From positions 1-14,541 of the forward strand of contig JACQIJ010000176.1 of NCBI GenBank assembly GCA_016198545.1: DNA of 14,541 nt, given 5' to 3'. This stretch comes from Pseudomonadota bacterium (GTDB lineage Bacteria; Pseudomonadota; Alphaproteobacteria; Micavibrionales; Micavibrionaceae). The notes beneath the pieces are model-generated. The model did not search any database, was not told the origin of the DNA, and was given only the letters and a program-made list of their open reading frames with translations. The translations under genes and the position numbers were made by a program. Shown here one piece after another: positions 1-7,231 of the stretch. The number at the start of each line of letters is the position of its first letter. The stretch's first letter is position 1.

Positions 1-518
1 AGCTTTTCAAGAGATTCCTGCGGAATGTTGATGGCGGGCGCAAGATTCAGAATTGTCTTCACCCCCCCTTTTTTTGCGCGCTCCAGAAGTATCCATGTTT
101 CATCCGGCGGCGTTTCCATTTGCAGCAGGAGCATGTTTTTGGGGATCAGGATTTCATCCGGTATCTGGTCGTTCGTAACATCCATATTCGCGCCGACAGC
201 CGTGATGACCCGGCTTTTCCCACTGGAGGACGTCATGACGATGGCCATGCCCGTCGATTTTTCCGAACGCGCGACGCCGGAGGTCAGAACGCCGTCCCGG
301 CGCAGCCCGTTCAGAAGGCGCATGCCGGGCCCGTCATCGCCTGTCCTGCCGACCAGCGCCACCTTCGCCCCGGCGCGCACAGCGGCCAGGGCCTGGTTGG
401 CCCCCTTGCCGCCCGCGTATTGGTCATAATGAGAACTAAGAACGACTTCGCCCGGTTCGGGAAACTTGTTCACTGGAAGGTACATATCCATGCTTATTGA
501 GCCTAAAACGATAATCAT
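1..518 (-). CDS. rbsK: Ribokinase, PfkB family (5' part; runs off the left edge)
   Basis: Ribokinase phosphorylates D-ribose with ATP to ribose 5-phosphate in the cytoplasm. The 172 visible residues open with MIIVLGSISMDMYLPV, the usual first strand and substrate-contact segment of ribokinases. A PxPGE segment follows at 20-24, and the PfkB signature GGKGANQA lies at 36-43. The GRTGDDxxG segment and a later LLLQMETP segment (about residue 120) also fit the family. The catalytic GAGD motif lies in the missing C-terminal half. The ATG at 518-516 is chosen because it restores the full family N-terminus; ATGs 27 and 33 bases further in would cut off the first strand. The upstream GGGTGGCGGG is only a loose ribosome binding site. 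The gene is divergent from hemA. The PfkB assignment is firm; ribose as substrate is inferred from overall resemblance. Confidence 0.87.
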   Translation of the reverse strand, partial: MIIVLGSISMDMYLPVNKFPEPGEVVLSSHYDQYAGGKGANQALAAVRAGAKVALVGRTGDDGPGMRLLNGLRRDGVLTSGVARSEKSTGMAIVMTSSSGKSRVITAVGANMDVTNDQIPDEILIPKNMLLLQMETPPDETWILLERAKKGGVKTILNLAPAINIPQESLEK

Positions 519-654
519 CCCGCCACCCTACAAGGTTTTTGACTTTTTCTTCCCGCAAACGATAGTATCAGTTGCGTAAAAAGCGTATAATCCCTCTGTT
601 TCCGCGTACGATTGTAGCATGGCAAATGGCATAAGAGGCAAGTAGGCTGTTTTG
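519..654. promoter_or_regulatory. Divergent intergenic region with candidate hemA promoter
   Basis: This AT-rich gap lies between the divergent ribokinase and hemA starts. A perfect TATAAT occurs at 586-591, 63 bases before the hemA ATG, but no good -35 box stands 16-18 bases upstream of it. A second possibility is TTGACT at 539-544 with GATAGT at 561-566 (16-base spacer). An AGTAGG at 641-646, eight bases before the ATG, is the likely hemA ribosome binding site. I see no convincing operator or FNR-type site. Promoter assignment is by eye only. Confidence 0.35.
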
Positions 655-1875
655 ATGGATTACACATCATTTTTTCAGGAACGGATCAACGAACTGAAGC
701 GCGAAGGGCGCTACCGCACTTTTGCGACGCTGGAGCGCATAGCCGGCAAATTTCCAAAAGCCCGCTACTACGATCCCGCCGGCACCGTAAAAGAAGTGAC
801 GATCTGGTGCAGTAACGATTATCTGGGAATGGGCCAGAACAAGATCGTGCTTCAAGCCATGGAAAACGCCAGCCGCCGGTCCGGCGCGGGCGCGGGCGGC
901 ACGCGCAATATTTCAGGAACGACCATTTACCATGTGGAATTGGAAGAAAGCCTCGCCGGCCTTCATAACAAGGAAGCAGCACTGGTCTTCTCATCGGGCT
1001 ACGTCGCCAATGAAGGATCCTTGAGCGCCCTTGCCGGACTGTTGCCGGACTGCGTGATCTTTTCCGACGAAATGAATCATGCCTCCATGATTCACGGCAT
1101 GAAATCCAGCCGCAGGGAAAAGAAGATATTCCGTCACAATGACATCGCGCATCTTGAGGAACTTCTGAAATCGGTTGCGCCGGAAAGACCCAAGATCGTC
1201 GCGTTCGAATCCGTATATTCGATGGAAGGCGACATCGCGCCGATAGCCGAAATAGCAGCCCTTGCGCGGCGATACAACGCCCTCACCTATCTGGACGAAG
1301 TCCACGGTGTCGGGCTGTACGGCCCCCGCGGCGGCGGCGTGGCGGAAGAACGCGGGCTGATGGATCAGATTGACGTCATAGAAGGCACGTTCGGCAAGGC
1401 CTTTGGCCTGATGGGCGGCTATATAGCCGGAAACGCAGCCATCGTGGATGCCGTGCGCTCTTTCGCATCGTCATTTATTTTCACGACGTCTCTGCCCCCG
1501 GCCGTTCTTGCCGGCGCCAGGGCGAGCGTCGAGTATCTGAAGGTTTCCGACATCGAGCGCCAGCGCCAGCGCCGCAACGTGCGCCGCCTGAAGGAAAGGC
1601 TGGATCGCGCCAGCATGCCCTATCTGAAAGGCGAAAGCCACATCGTACCCCTTATCGTTGGGGATTCCGTCTGTTGCAAACAGGTAGCGGATATCCTGAT
1701 AAACGAGCACGATATTTATGTTCAGCCCATCAACTACCCGACCGTGCCGAAAGGAACGGAACGCCTGCGCCTGACCGCAACGGCCGCGCACAGCCTTGAA
1801 GATGTAGACCGTCTGGCGGATGTTCTCGAAAAACTGTGGATTGAAAATCATGTTTTCCGCTACGCGGTGGCCTAG
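655..1875 (+). CDS. hemA: 5-aminolevulinate synthase (C4/Shemin pathway)
   Basis: This PLP enzyme condenses glycine with succinyl-CoA to 5-aminolevulinate, the first step of tetrapyrrole synthesis in alphaproteobacteria. The protein is 406 residues, the usual bacterial length. It opens with MDYTSFF, like other alphaproteobacterial enzymes, so the ATG at 655 is preferred over the TTG one codon earlier. Visible landmarks are WCSNDYLGMG near 52-61, a glycine-rich GAGAGGTRNISG segment, DEVHGVG with the PLP-nitrogen aspartate D214, and EGTFGKAFG with the Schiff-base lysine K248. These numbers equal those of the Rhodobacter capsulatus enzyme. The related enzymes KBL and BioF share the fold, but the N-terminus and the GTFGKAFGLMGGYIA block fit ALAS best. 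The next gene overlaps the last 26 bases in another frame, suggesting cotranscription. Confidence 0.96.
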   Translation: MDYTSFFQERINELKREGRYRTFATLERIAGKFPKARYYDPAGTVKEVTIWCSNDYLGMGQNKIVLQAMENASRRSGAGAGGTRNISGTTIYHVELEESLAGLHNKEAALVFSSGYVANEGSLSALAGLLPDCVIFSDEMNHASMIHGMKSSRREKKIFRHNDIAHLEELLKSVAPERPKIVAFESVYSMEGDIAPIAEIAALARRYNALTYLDEVHGVGLYGPRGGGVAEERGLMDQIDVIEGTFGKAFGLMGGYIAGNAAIVDAVRSFASSFIFTTSLPPAVLAGARASVEYLKVSDIERQRQRRNVRRLKERLDRASMPYLKGESHIVPLIVGDSVCCKQVADILINEHDIYVQPINYPTVPKGTERLRLTATAAHSLEDVDRLADVLEKLWIENHVFRYAVA

Positions 1876-2191
1876 CATAGCCTCTGCTTTCATTTTTCTT
1901 GTCTTTATTTCCGGGTATTTTTATCAGCGCGGCACGGCGCAGGAAGAAAAGCTGCGCGCTCTTTGCGCCTCTCTGGAAAACATGGAGCAGGAAACGCTTC
2001 TGCAGGCAGGCTATGAAATCGTCGCCAGACAAAATCCCGAAGCGTCGTACGGAGACATTATGGCTGATTCGGCATTGCCCGGAATCATCAGCGATATACA
2101 GGCGGGACGCATGGATGAAAAAAACATGTCGCCGACAATAAAGACCGCGCAAAGCCTGCGCGGTCTTTTGGATGCCTGCGGCGCGCCCTGA
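1850..2191 (+). CDS. Small membrane-anchored protein of unknown function
   Basis: I do not recognise this 113-residue protein. It starts with a short basic N-terminus followed by one hydrophobic segment, about residues 9-24 (IASAFIFLVFISGYFY). A soluble mostly helical part follows, rich in Glu, Ala and Gln, so it is probably an inner-membrane protein with a single anchor and a periplasmic domain, or an uncleaved-signal protein. An ATG at 1820 in the same frame would add ten residues, but the ATG at 1850 puts the basic residues just before the helix. It overlaps the hemA stop by 26 bases, so translational coupling to hemA is likely. A strong hairpin lies inside its last codons. Two cysteines (near residue 39 and near the C-terminus) are present; no heme motif is seen. 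The hydrophobic N-terminus and the placement support a real gene, but no family is known to me. Confidence 0.6.
   Translation: MFSATRWPSIASAFIFLVFISGYFYQRGTAQEEKLRALCASLENMEQETLLQAGYEIVARQNPEASYGDIMADSALPGIISDIQAGRMDEKNMSPTIKTAQSLRGLLDACGAP
2140..2169. terminator. Hairpin in the 3' end of the coding region, possibly bidirectional terminator
   Basis: A perfect 11-base-pair stem is formed by AAAGACCGCGC (2140-2150) and GCGCGGTCTTT (2158-2168) around a 7-base loop. On the plus strand it ends in TTTT then GG; on the minus strand it ends in TTTATTGT. It therefore could stop both the hemA operon and the convergent chemoreceptor transcript. It lies wholly inside the small gene ending at 2191, which is unusual for a rho-independent terminator. 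Confidence 0.55.
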
Positions 2192-2195
2192 ATAA

Positions 2196-3992
2196 TCAGG
2201 CCGCCTGTATGTCCTTCAGAAAACCGTTTATTTCATTGCGCAGCATATCGGCCTGTTTTGCCAGCGTCTGCGCCGCGCCGAGAACTTCATTGGCCGAGTT
2301 ATCCGCTTCCTGAGACATCTTGGCGACCTCGGAGAGATTGCTGGTAATCTCCATCACGCCGGACGATGCCTGGTTCATGTTGGCTGCAATTTCGCGGGTA
2401 ACCGCCGTTTGCTCTTCCACGGCCGTGGCAATGCCGTTCGCGTATTCGCCGACGCTGGAAATCGACGCCTTGATGGTATTGAGAACGCCGATCACTTCCT
2501 TCGAAACGCCCTGAATGCCGTTGATGTGGGATTCGATCTCCTCCGTGGCATGCGCCGTCTGCGAGGCCAGGTTTTTCACCTCGGACGCAACGACGGCAAA
2601 TCCCTTTCCGGCCTCTCCCGCCCGCGCCGCCTCGATCGTCGCGTTAAGCGCCAGCAGGTTGATCTGCTCCGTGATGTCCTGAATAAGCTGCAGGACCTCT
2701 CCGATCTTGTTGGCCGCGTTTTCAAGAGACGCCGCCGATTTATCGGCATTCTGCGCCTTGTTGACCGCCTCGCGCGCGGCAGCCGTCGTCTTGCTCGTCT
2801 GCTCGGAAATTTCCTGAATCGAGGAATTCATTTCCTCAGCCGCCGAGGCGACAGTCTGCACGTTGCTGGACGCTTTCTCAGAGGAAGCGGACGCCTCGGA
2901 CGATTTTTGATTCGTGCTGGAAATCGTCTGGCCCATGAATTTGGCCGTCTGGTTCAACTCCTCCGCGGCGGATGCGACAGTGGAGACCGCCCCGGTGGCT
3001 TTGGTCTCAAAGCCCTTGATAAGACCTTCAATCCTGCGCTGCCGCTCCTCTTTCTTGCTTTGTTCGGCTGCCTGATCGGCTTTTAACTTCTCAGCCATTA
3101 TGGAGTTATTTTTGAACACCTCCACAGCCTTTATCATATCGCCGATTTCGTTTGCGGTCACCGACGGCAGCTCCGCCCGCAGGTTGCCGTTCGCCAGCTC
3201 GCCCATTGAATGAACCAACTTGCGGATCGGATTGATCAGCGAACGCATCGTCACGAAAGTAAACGAAACCGCGATCAGAAGAACGAGAACCAGCACCGCG
3301 CTTGCCTGTTTCAAGCTGGCATCGGCCCGCACGATGGCTTCCTTGGCGTGCTGCTGGGCCGTATCGACCTGCTTGGCAGCTATATCAAAGCTTTCGCCAG
3401 CCTCGCGCTTGTGGGTCTCAACCTTCATTTTCTGATCTTCGCTGACCTTCAGCAGGACCGCATCCGCCTTAAGTATCCCGTCACGCGCATTGGCCAGCAG
3501 GGAGTTCCCGAGAACGCGGTTGTTGTCCGCATAAGCATCCACCGCCTGCAGACCCAGATCATAGATCGATTTCACATGATCCCCGACGATCTTCGCGTCT
3601 TCCGGTGCGAACGCCTGCATGTCTTTCAGGTGTCCCAGAAGCGCCGTTTTCGCTTTGTCGGCGTTGGTCTCCGACTGGTTGAGCCAGCTTGCGGACAGGT
3701 CGGTCATCCAGTATTTCAGTTCCCCGAATTCACGCAGGGCCGCGTTCGCCGTTGCCAGCCTGTTCAACGATTCCTGTTGCTTGTCGAGAATGCTTTTGAC
3801 CGAATTCGCATCGCTGTTGATGTTGGGAATATTGGATTCCACGGTCTTGATATCGCCCTGCAATCCCGTAATCGTTTCGCCGCCCAGAAAAGATATCCCC
3901 AGCAATGCCGCCAGTAAAATGCCTGACAGAAGCATAAGCTTGGAACGGATGGTCATGTTGGTGAAAAAGGATAATAGCGCTGCTTTCCTCAT
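2196..3992 (-). CDS. Methyl-accepting chemotaxis protein (transmembrane chemoreceptor)
   Basis: This is a 598-residue inner-membrane chemoreceptor that would signal through CheW and CheA to the flagellar motor. In order it shows TM1 (about 19-38), a helical periplasmic sensor region (about 39-230, four-helix-bundle-like), TM2 (about 232-252), a HAMP domain starting at SLINPIRKLVHSM, and a cytoplasmic signalling coiled coil. The receptor tip is clear at 443-475, with NLLALNATIEAARAGEAGKG and then FAVVASEV. EELN and EEMN blocks flank it as possible methylation regions. The C-terminus ends in KDIQAA, with no CheR-tethering pentapeptide. The ATG at 3992 is chosen because AGGAG lies seven bases upstream; a longer frame to 4040 lacks a site. 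The ligand is not evident. The neighbouring secreted heme protein gene lies upstream on the same strand, separated by a terminator. Confidence 0.95.
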   Translation of the reverse strand: MRKAALLSFFTNMTIRSKLMLLSGILLAALLGISFLGGETITGLQGDIKTVESNIPNINSDANSVKSILDKQQESLNRLATANAALREFGELKYWMTDLSASWLNQSETNADKAKTALLGHLKDMQAFAPEDAKIVGDHVKSIYDLGLQAVDAYADNNRVLGNSLLANARDGILKADAVLLKVSEDQKMKVETHKREAGESFDIAAKQVDTAQQHAKEAIVRADASLKQASAVLVLVLLIAVSFTFVTMRSLINPIRKLVHSMGELANGNLRAELPSVTANEIGDMIKAVEVFKNNSIMAEKLKADQAAEQSKKEERQRRIEGLIKGFETKATGAVSTVASAAEELNQTAKFMGQTISSTNQKSSEASASSEKASSNVQTVASAAEEMNSSIQEISEQTSKTTAAAREAVNKAQNADKSAASLENAANKIGEVLQLIQDITEQINLLALNATIEAARAGEAGKGFAVVASEVKNLASQTAHATEEIESHINGIQGVSKEVIGVLNTIKASISSVGEYANGIATAVEEQTAVTREIAANMNQASSGVMEITSNLSEVAKMSQEADNSANEVLGAAQTLAKQADMLRNEINGFLKDIQAA

Positions 3993-4141
3993 GGGTGGCT
4001 CCTGCGGCAAATAAAAGTTAACAACCAGAATTACTCTCAAAAAAACAAAAAACTACGCCTCTCTAATGATAACAGCAGCCTACCACTGTGTATATTAAAA
4101 CATCGTTAAAAAGGGCCGCGGTTCAACCTGGATATAAACAT
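3993..4141. other. Intergenic leader upstream of the chemoreceptor
   Basis: This gap lies between the terminator of the heme-protein gene and the chemoreceptor start. It is AT-rich, with several A/T runs (for example near 4039-4052), and should hold the chemoreceptor promoter. I found no -35/-10 pair of good quality in the minus direction; candidates such as TTGAAC near 4120 lack a matching -10 box. The ribosome binding site CAGGAG at about 3999-4004 is clear. Confidence 0.4.
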
Positions 4142-4174
4142 AAAAAGAAGGCCCGCGGCGAAACGCGGACCTTC
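4142..4174 (-). terminator. Rho-independent terminator of the DUF3365 heme-protein gene
   Basis: Read on the minus strand, GAAGGTCCGCG (4174-4164) pairs with CGCGGGCCTTC (4157-4147) over 11 positions with one T-G wobble around a six-base TTTCGC loop. TTTTTA follows directly. The stem begins 27 bases after the stop codon at 4202. The U-tract is on the minus-strand side, so it serves the heme-protein gene. Confidence 0.88.
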
Positions 4175-4201
4175 CTGCAAACTTTAAAGTCAGAATTACG
4201 A

Positions 4202-4954
4202 TTACTGGTAAATTGTGACGCTGATTGCGCCGCCGAGATCACCCAGCTTGCCGCCTTCCTTGGCGCCGCCCGTAATGTCGGACTCGCCTTTCGGCTCGCC
4301 GTGGCAGGACAGGCATCCCTCGCCATAATACTCAGGCAGGATGAAGCGGAAAGCCGCTTTTCCGTCTTTCTGAGTTGCCTCGGAGAAGCCGGCATCCTTG
4401 GTCCAGCCGGCATCCTTGAATTTGCTTTCGATGACGTTGCTTTCCCAATCATCCGGCCTGTTGGCGCGGTTGCGTACGTACTCTTTCGGAGCCGTCAGCT
4501 TGATTTCCGCTTTTCCTTTAAGCTTTTCGGATGTTGCCGCGGCAACCCGGCCCGCAAACACGGCAGGCAGGAAGCCCTTGAAGCCCTTGCCTTGCTCGTT
4601 GATCAGCGGCTGCGCTTCTTTCATAACGGCAGCGATGGCATCAAGTTCGGCCTGCAGATATTCACCGGTCTTGGTTGCCGGATCAAGCGCCAGGTCGTGA
4701 CCTGCCGCTGTTTTATAGTTTTCCTTGGCCTGGGCAATCACCGCATCGGAACTCAAGCCTTTGTCGCCGACATTCGGATCATTAATGTGTGCCTGATGCT
4801 TCGAGATCACGGCACGCGCGGCGCGGAACAGCGTGGCCATTTCCTTGGCAATTTCCTCTTCGGTTTCGGCGCGGGCCGCAACCGGGGCGGAGACCGTCGC
4901 CACAACAGCGATAGCCAGCGCACCTTTCTTCAGAACGGATAGTACTTTAGACAT
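4202..4954 (-). CDS. Secreted DUF3365 (Tll0287-like) c-type heme-binding protein
   Basis: This 250-residue protein has a Sec signal peptide (basic MSKVLSVLKK, then a hydrophobic stretch, cleavage near ARA-E at 29-30) and a mature domain of the DUF3365/Tll0287 family. Family landmarks are GFKGFLPAVFAGRVA near 124-138, RNRANRPDDWE at 161-171, and one heme-attachment motif CLSCH, with C214, C217 and H218. Histidines H53 and H56 in the N-terminal helix are possible distal ligands (inference). The protein should be periplasmic, with one covalently bound heme. DUF3365 domains often serve as sensor modules of chemoreceptors and kinases; here it is free-standing. Two ATGs compete: 4960 lies only two bases after GGGAG, while 4954 has an eight-base spacing and is preferred. 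It has its own terminator. Electron transfer versus sensing is not decided by the sequence. Confidence 0.9.
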   Translation of the reverse strand: MSKVLSVLKKGALAIAVVATVSAPVAARAETEEEIAKEMATLFRAARAVISKHQAHINDPNVGDKGLSSDAVIAQAKENYKTAAGHDLALDPATKTGEYLQAELDAIAAVMKEAQPLINEQGKGFKGFLPAVFAGRVAAATSEKLKGKAEIKLTAPKEYVRNRANRPDDWESNVIESKFKDAGWTKDAGFSEATQKDGKAAFRFILPEYYGEGCLSCHGEPKGESDITGGAKEGGKLGDLGGAISVTIYQ

Positions 4955-5090
4955 TGTCATTTCTCCCGTACGGTTTTGGTTAAGTTCAGTAGTGTGAGAC
5001 AAGAAGGTAAATAGTACGTTAACGCCCATCAGTTTTACTGCATTTGCCCCGGCAAGTAAATTCACACGAATCTTTTTTTTTAAATTCGCA
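4955..5090. other. Intergenic region upstream of the heme-protein gene
   Basis: This AT-rich gap must hold the promoter of the heme-protein gene and the end of the upstream minus-strand operon. It contains a run of nine T on the plus strand (5072-5080) and a small perfect inverted repeat TTGCC-CC-GGCAA (5044-5055) that could be an operator. No convincing promoter boxes were found, and no terminator of normal shape follows the stop at 5091: the 6-base-pair stem there is followed by A, not T, in the direction of transcription. Confidence 0.35.
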
Positions 5091-5525
5091 TTATGAATTT
5101 AAAATCTTTCTGGCAAACATCACCTTATATCCGATCGCCGCGGCAAAGAAATACAAGCTCCAGGCCAAGTCGTTTTTCCACAAAAAGCACAGAAGTGGCA
5201 ACGCCAGCACAACTCCGGGAAAATAAAAGAAAAGCTTCTCCTCGCGCGGCGTTTTCTCCAGCCATCTTTTCCATGCGTCGACAAGTTTCGTAAAAAGATG
5301 TGGATTGTCTCCCTCCGTCGCTGCCGTGTATGCGGGAAACCAGTAGGGATGGCTGGATACCGCGACGACCCAAAGGCTTATCAAAAGCCAGTCGTGCGAC
5401 CAGACGATGAAAGGTAAAAGCACACCCAGCGCAACGCGCAGCCAGCCCGCATAGGGATGACGCAATCTGTCCCATTGCAAAAAGGGGCAGGCCGCGCATT
5501 TAAGAAAATCCGACATTTTATCCAT
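5091..5525 (-). CDS. Small polytopic membrane protein of unknown function
   Basis: I do not recognise this 144-residue protein. It has a CAACPF motif (C10, C13) in a short cytoplasmic-looking N-terminus, then about four hydrophobic segments in two pairs: roughly 28-43 and 46-60, then 99-115 and 119-136. An amphipathic, charged linker (FTKLVDAWKRWLEKTPREEK) joins the pairs. Tryptophan and tyrosine are abundant, including a HPYWFPAY segment. The ATG at 5525 is chosen because AAGGAG stands six bases before it; an upstream extension to 5600 would run into the preceding gene. It begins 20 bases after the TetR-like stop, with the ribosome binding site in that gap, so the two are likely one operon. 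The cysteine pair could bind metal or form a disulfide; this is speculation. Confidence 0.72.
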   Translation of the reverse strand: MDKMSDFLKCAACPFLQWDRLRHPYAGWLRVALGVLLPFIVWSHDWLLISLWVVAVSSHPYWFPAYTAATEGDNPHLFTKLVDAWKRWLEKTPREEKLFFYFPGVVLALPLLCFLWKNDLAWSLYFFAAAIGYKVMFARKILNS

Positions 5526-5545
5526 CTGCTGCTCCTTGGTTCGGT

Positions 5546-6154
5546 TTATACGCTTATCACGCCCAGCCACCCGGCCCAATGTTCCGCTTTTCCCAGGCAT
5601 TTGTCCAGAGTCGCCATCGTTTTCGCCATATCGGGGCTTTCATCTTCAATCCAAATTCTAAAAACATAAAGATATATAGCTGTTAGAGCTGTTATTTTTA
5701 CTGTTCCAGCCGCATCCGCGACCGGCGCCCCGGCGGCATCCAGCATCCGGCCCATCGACCGGCATAAATGCGGCAGGATCATGACGGCCTGCTTCGGATC
5801 GCAGCGCATGGACAAAAGGACGGCGCGCACGCCTTCACGATCCCGGTTCAGAACATCGAATCTTTCCATCAGAAGATCAAACAGCCTGTCGCGCGGCGAT
5901 AAATCAAAACCGTCTTCCCGCCCTGCCGCTAAAACCTGCCTGTCCACTTCTTCCATATACGCTACGAGAATATCGTAACGGCTCTTAAAGTGATCCTTTA
6001 GCAGCGCCAAAGAAATCTTTATTTTCCGTGCGATGCGCGCCGGAGTTACTTTCCCCCACCCTTCCGCCGCAGCCATATCGAGCGCGGCGCGTATGGCGCG
6101 CGCCCTGACGTCGCCCGGATTTCTTTTTTTCGTTTTTGCCGTTCTTCTGGACAT
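5546..6154 (-). CDS. TetR-family regulator with COQ9-like C-terminal half
   Basis: This 202-residue protein starts with a Lys/Arg-rich tail. A TetR_N helix-turn-helix follows at roughly 15-65 (AALDMAAAEGWGKVTPARIA, then a recognition helix with LALLKDHF and SRYDIL). The C-terminal half shows RDRLFDLLMERFD, later ILPHLCRSMGRML, and near the end IEDESPDMAKTMATLDKCL, which resembles the COQ9-type proteins found alongside TetR regulators in alphaproteobacteria. It could repress its own operon and respond to a hydrophobic ligand, or it could be a COQ9-like lipid-binding protein involved in quinone metabolism; DNA binding is the simpler reading. The turn lacks the usual glycine (IKIS instead of AGVS), which slightly weakens it. 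The start at 6154 is the only good ATG, with a weak ribosome binding site. The gene is divergent from the PfkB kinase. Confidence 0.78.
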   Translation of the reverse strand: MSRRTAKTKKRNPGDVRARAIRAALDMAAAEGWGKVTPARIARKIKISLALLKDHFKSRYDILVAYMEEVDRQVLAAGREDGFDLSPRDRLFDLLMERFDVLNRDREGVRAVLLSMRCDPKQAVMILPHLCRSMGRMLDAAGAPVADAAGTVKITALTAIYLYVFRIWIEDESPDMAKTMATLDKCLGKAEHWAGWLGVISV

Positions 6155-6223
6155 GGTAGCTATGAAAACACTCCGGAATTATATATAAAAGAGAGTCTGT
6201 GAAATTCAAACAGGGAAAAGGAA
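6155..6223. promoter_or_regulatory. Divergent promoter region between the TetR-like gene and the PfkB kinase gene
   Basis: This 69-base gap is AT-rich, with ATTATATATAAAAG at about 6178-6191. In the minus direction TTGAAT (6209-6204) and TATATA (6187-6182) are 16 bases apart and give a plausible promoter for the TetR-like gene. The kinase has GGGAAAAGGA just before its ATG as ribosome binding site. If the regulator is autoregulatory, its operator should be here, but I see no long palindrome. Confidence 0.4.
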
Positions 6224-7228
6224 ATGTCCGAACCTATATATGACATGGCCGCTATCGGCAACGCGCTGGTCGACGTGATCGCGCATGCAACGGATAACTT
6301 TGTAGCGCAACAGGAAAAACAGCACGGCATGAAACGCGGCGCGATGAGCCTGATCGACGCCTCCCGCGCCGTTGAATTGTACGGAGATATGGGAACGGCT
6401 ATAGAATCATCCGGCGGATCGGCAGGCAACACAATGGCCGGCTTTGCCTCGTTTGGCGGCAAGGGCGCTTTTATAGGGAAAGTCGCAGACGACCAGCTCG
6501 GCGACGTTTTCCGCCACGACATGAAAGCGCTCGGCGTGCATTACGGCACAAACCCTCTTGCTTTCGGAACCCCCACGGGGCGGTGTCTTATCCTCGTCAC
6601 CCCGGACGGCCAACGCACCATGAACACTTTCCTCGGGGCCTCCATTGAACTGGGGCCGGACGATGTCGACGCGGATATTGTGGCCTCCGCTAAAATCACC
6701 TACCTCGAAGGATATCTGTACGACGATGCGAAGGCAAAGGCCGCCTTCAGGCTTGCGGCGGAAATCGCCCACAATGCCGGGCACAAAGTCGCCCTGACCC
6801 TTTCGGATCCGTTCTGCGTGCAGCGTCACCGCAAGGATTTCCAGTATCTGGTTGAAAGCCACGTCGACATCCTGTTTGCGAACGAAGCGGAAATCATCTC
6901 TCTCTATGAAACTAAAAAATTCGACGAAGCCTGCCGCGGGGCGGCTGGAAAATGCGAGGTGGCCGTATTGACGCGCAGCGAAAAAGGCGCGATCGTGCTG
7001 TCGGGCGGCAAAAGCATTGAGGTCAGGGCGGAGCCGGTCAAGAAAATCGTCGATACGACAGGGGCCGGAGACCAGTACGCCGCCGGATTCCTGTTCGGCT
7101 ATACGCGCGGCATGAGCCTGCAGGAGTGCGGGCGGATCGGCGCGCTGGCCGCGGCGGAAGTCATTTCACACATGGGGCCGCGCCCGGAAATCAAGTACGC
7201 CGACCTGCTGAAAAAGGCAGCGGCCTGA
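6224..7228 (+). CDS. PfkB-family kinase, adenosine kinase-like
   Basis: This 334-residue cytoplasmic kinase belongs to the ribokinase/PfkB family and resembles the proteins annotated as adenosine kinase in alphaproteobacteria, which would make AMP from adenosine and ATP. Landmarks are AIGNALVDVIA at 10-20, the family signature GGSAGN at 64-69, FGGKGAFIGKVADDQLGD downstream of it, SDPFCVQRHR in the middle, and the DTTGAGDQYAAGFL block with catalytic base D283. ATP-site residues (LTRSEKGA) precede it. The ATG at 6224 has an AGGA close upstream and fits the family N-terminus. The gene ends three bases before the convergent small gene at 7232, without an obvious terminator. Other sugar or nucleoside substrates (for example 2-keto-3-deoxygluconate or guanosine) cannot be excluded from sequence alone. 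Confidence 0.9.
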   Translation: MSEPIYDMAAIGNALVDVIAHATDNFVAQQEKQHGMKRGAMSLIDASRAVELYGDMGTAIESSGGSAGNTMAGFASFGGKGAFIGKVADDQLGDVFRHDMKALGVHYGTNPLAFGTPTGRCLILVTPDGQRTMNTFLGASIELGPDDVDADIVASAKITYLEGYLYDDAKAKAAFRLAAEIAHNAGHKVALTLSDPFCVQRHRKDFQYLVESHVDILFANEAEIISLYETKKFDEACRGAAGKCEVAVLTRSEKGAIVLSGGKSIEVRAEPVKKIVDTTGAGDQYAAGFLFGYTRGMSLQECGRIGALAAAEVISHMGPRPEIKYADLLKKAAA

Positions 7229-7231
7229 AAA

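Noticed and set aside
619..645. Eight-codon frame (MANGIRGK) ending in the hemA ribosome binding site, as a possible leader peptide
   Set aside because: It has no ribosome binding site of its own, no run of regulatory codons and no attenuator hairpin. Such short frames arise by chance.
2409..3917. Long open frames antisense to the chemoreceptor (about 225 and 235 residues)
   Set aside because: They are Arg-rich and low-complexity with no recognisable domain, and they lie wholly opposite a clear chemoreceptor. They are mirror frames of its GC-rich codon use.
4088..4942. Plus-strand open frame of 284 residues opposite the heme-protein gene
   Set aside because: It runs across a rho-independent terminator and is antisense to a gene with signal peptide, family motifs and CXXCH. 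It has no family features of its own.
5044..5055. TTGCC-CC-GGCAA inverted repeat as an operator or FNR-like site
   Set aside because: The 5-base arms are too short to be significant alone and it does not match the FNR consensus. It is mentioned only in the intergenic entry.
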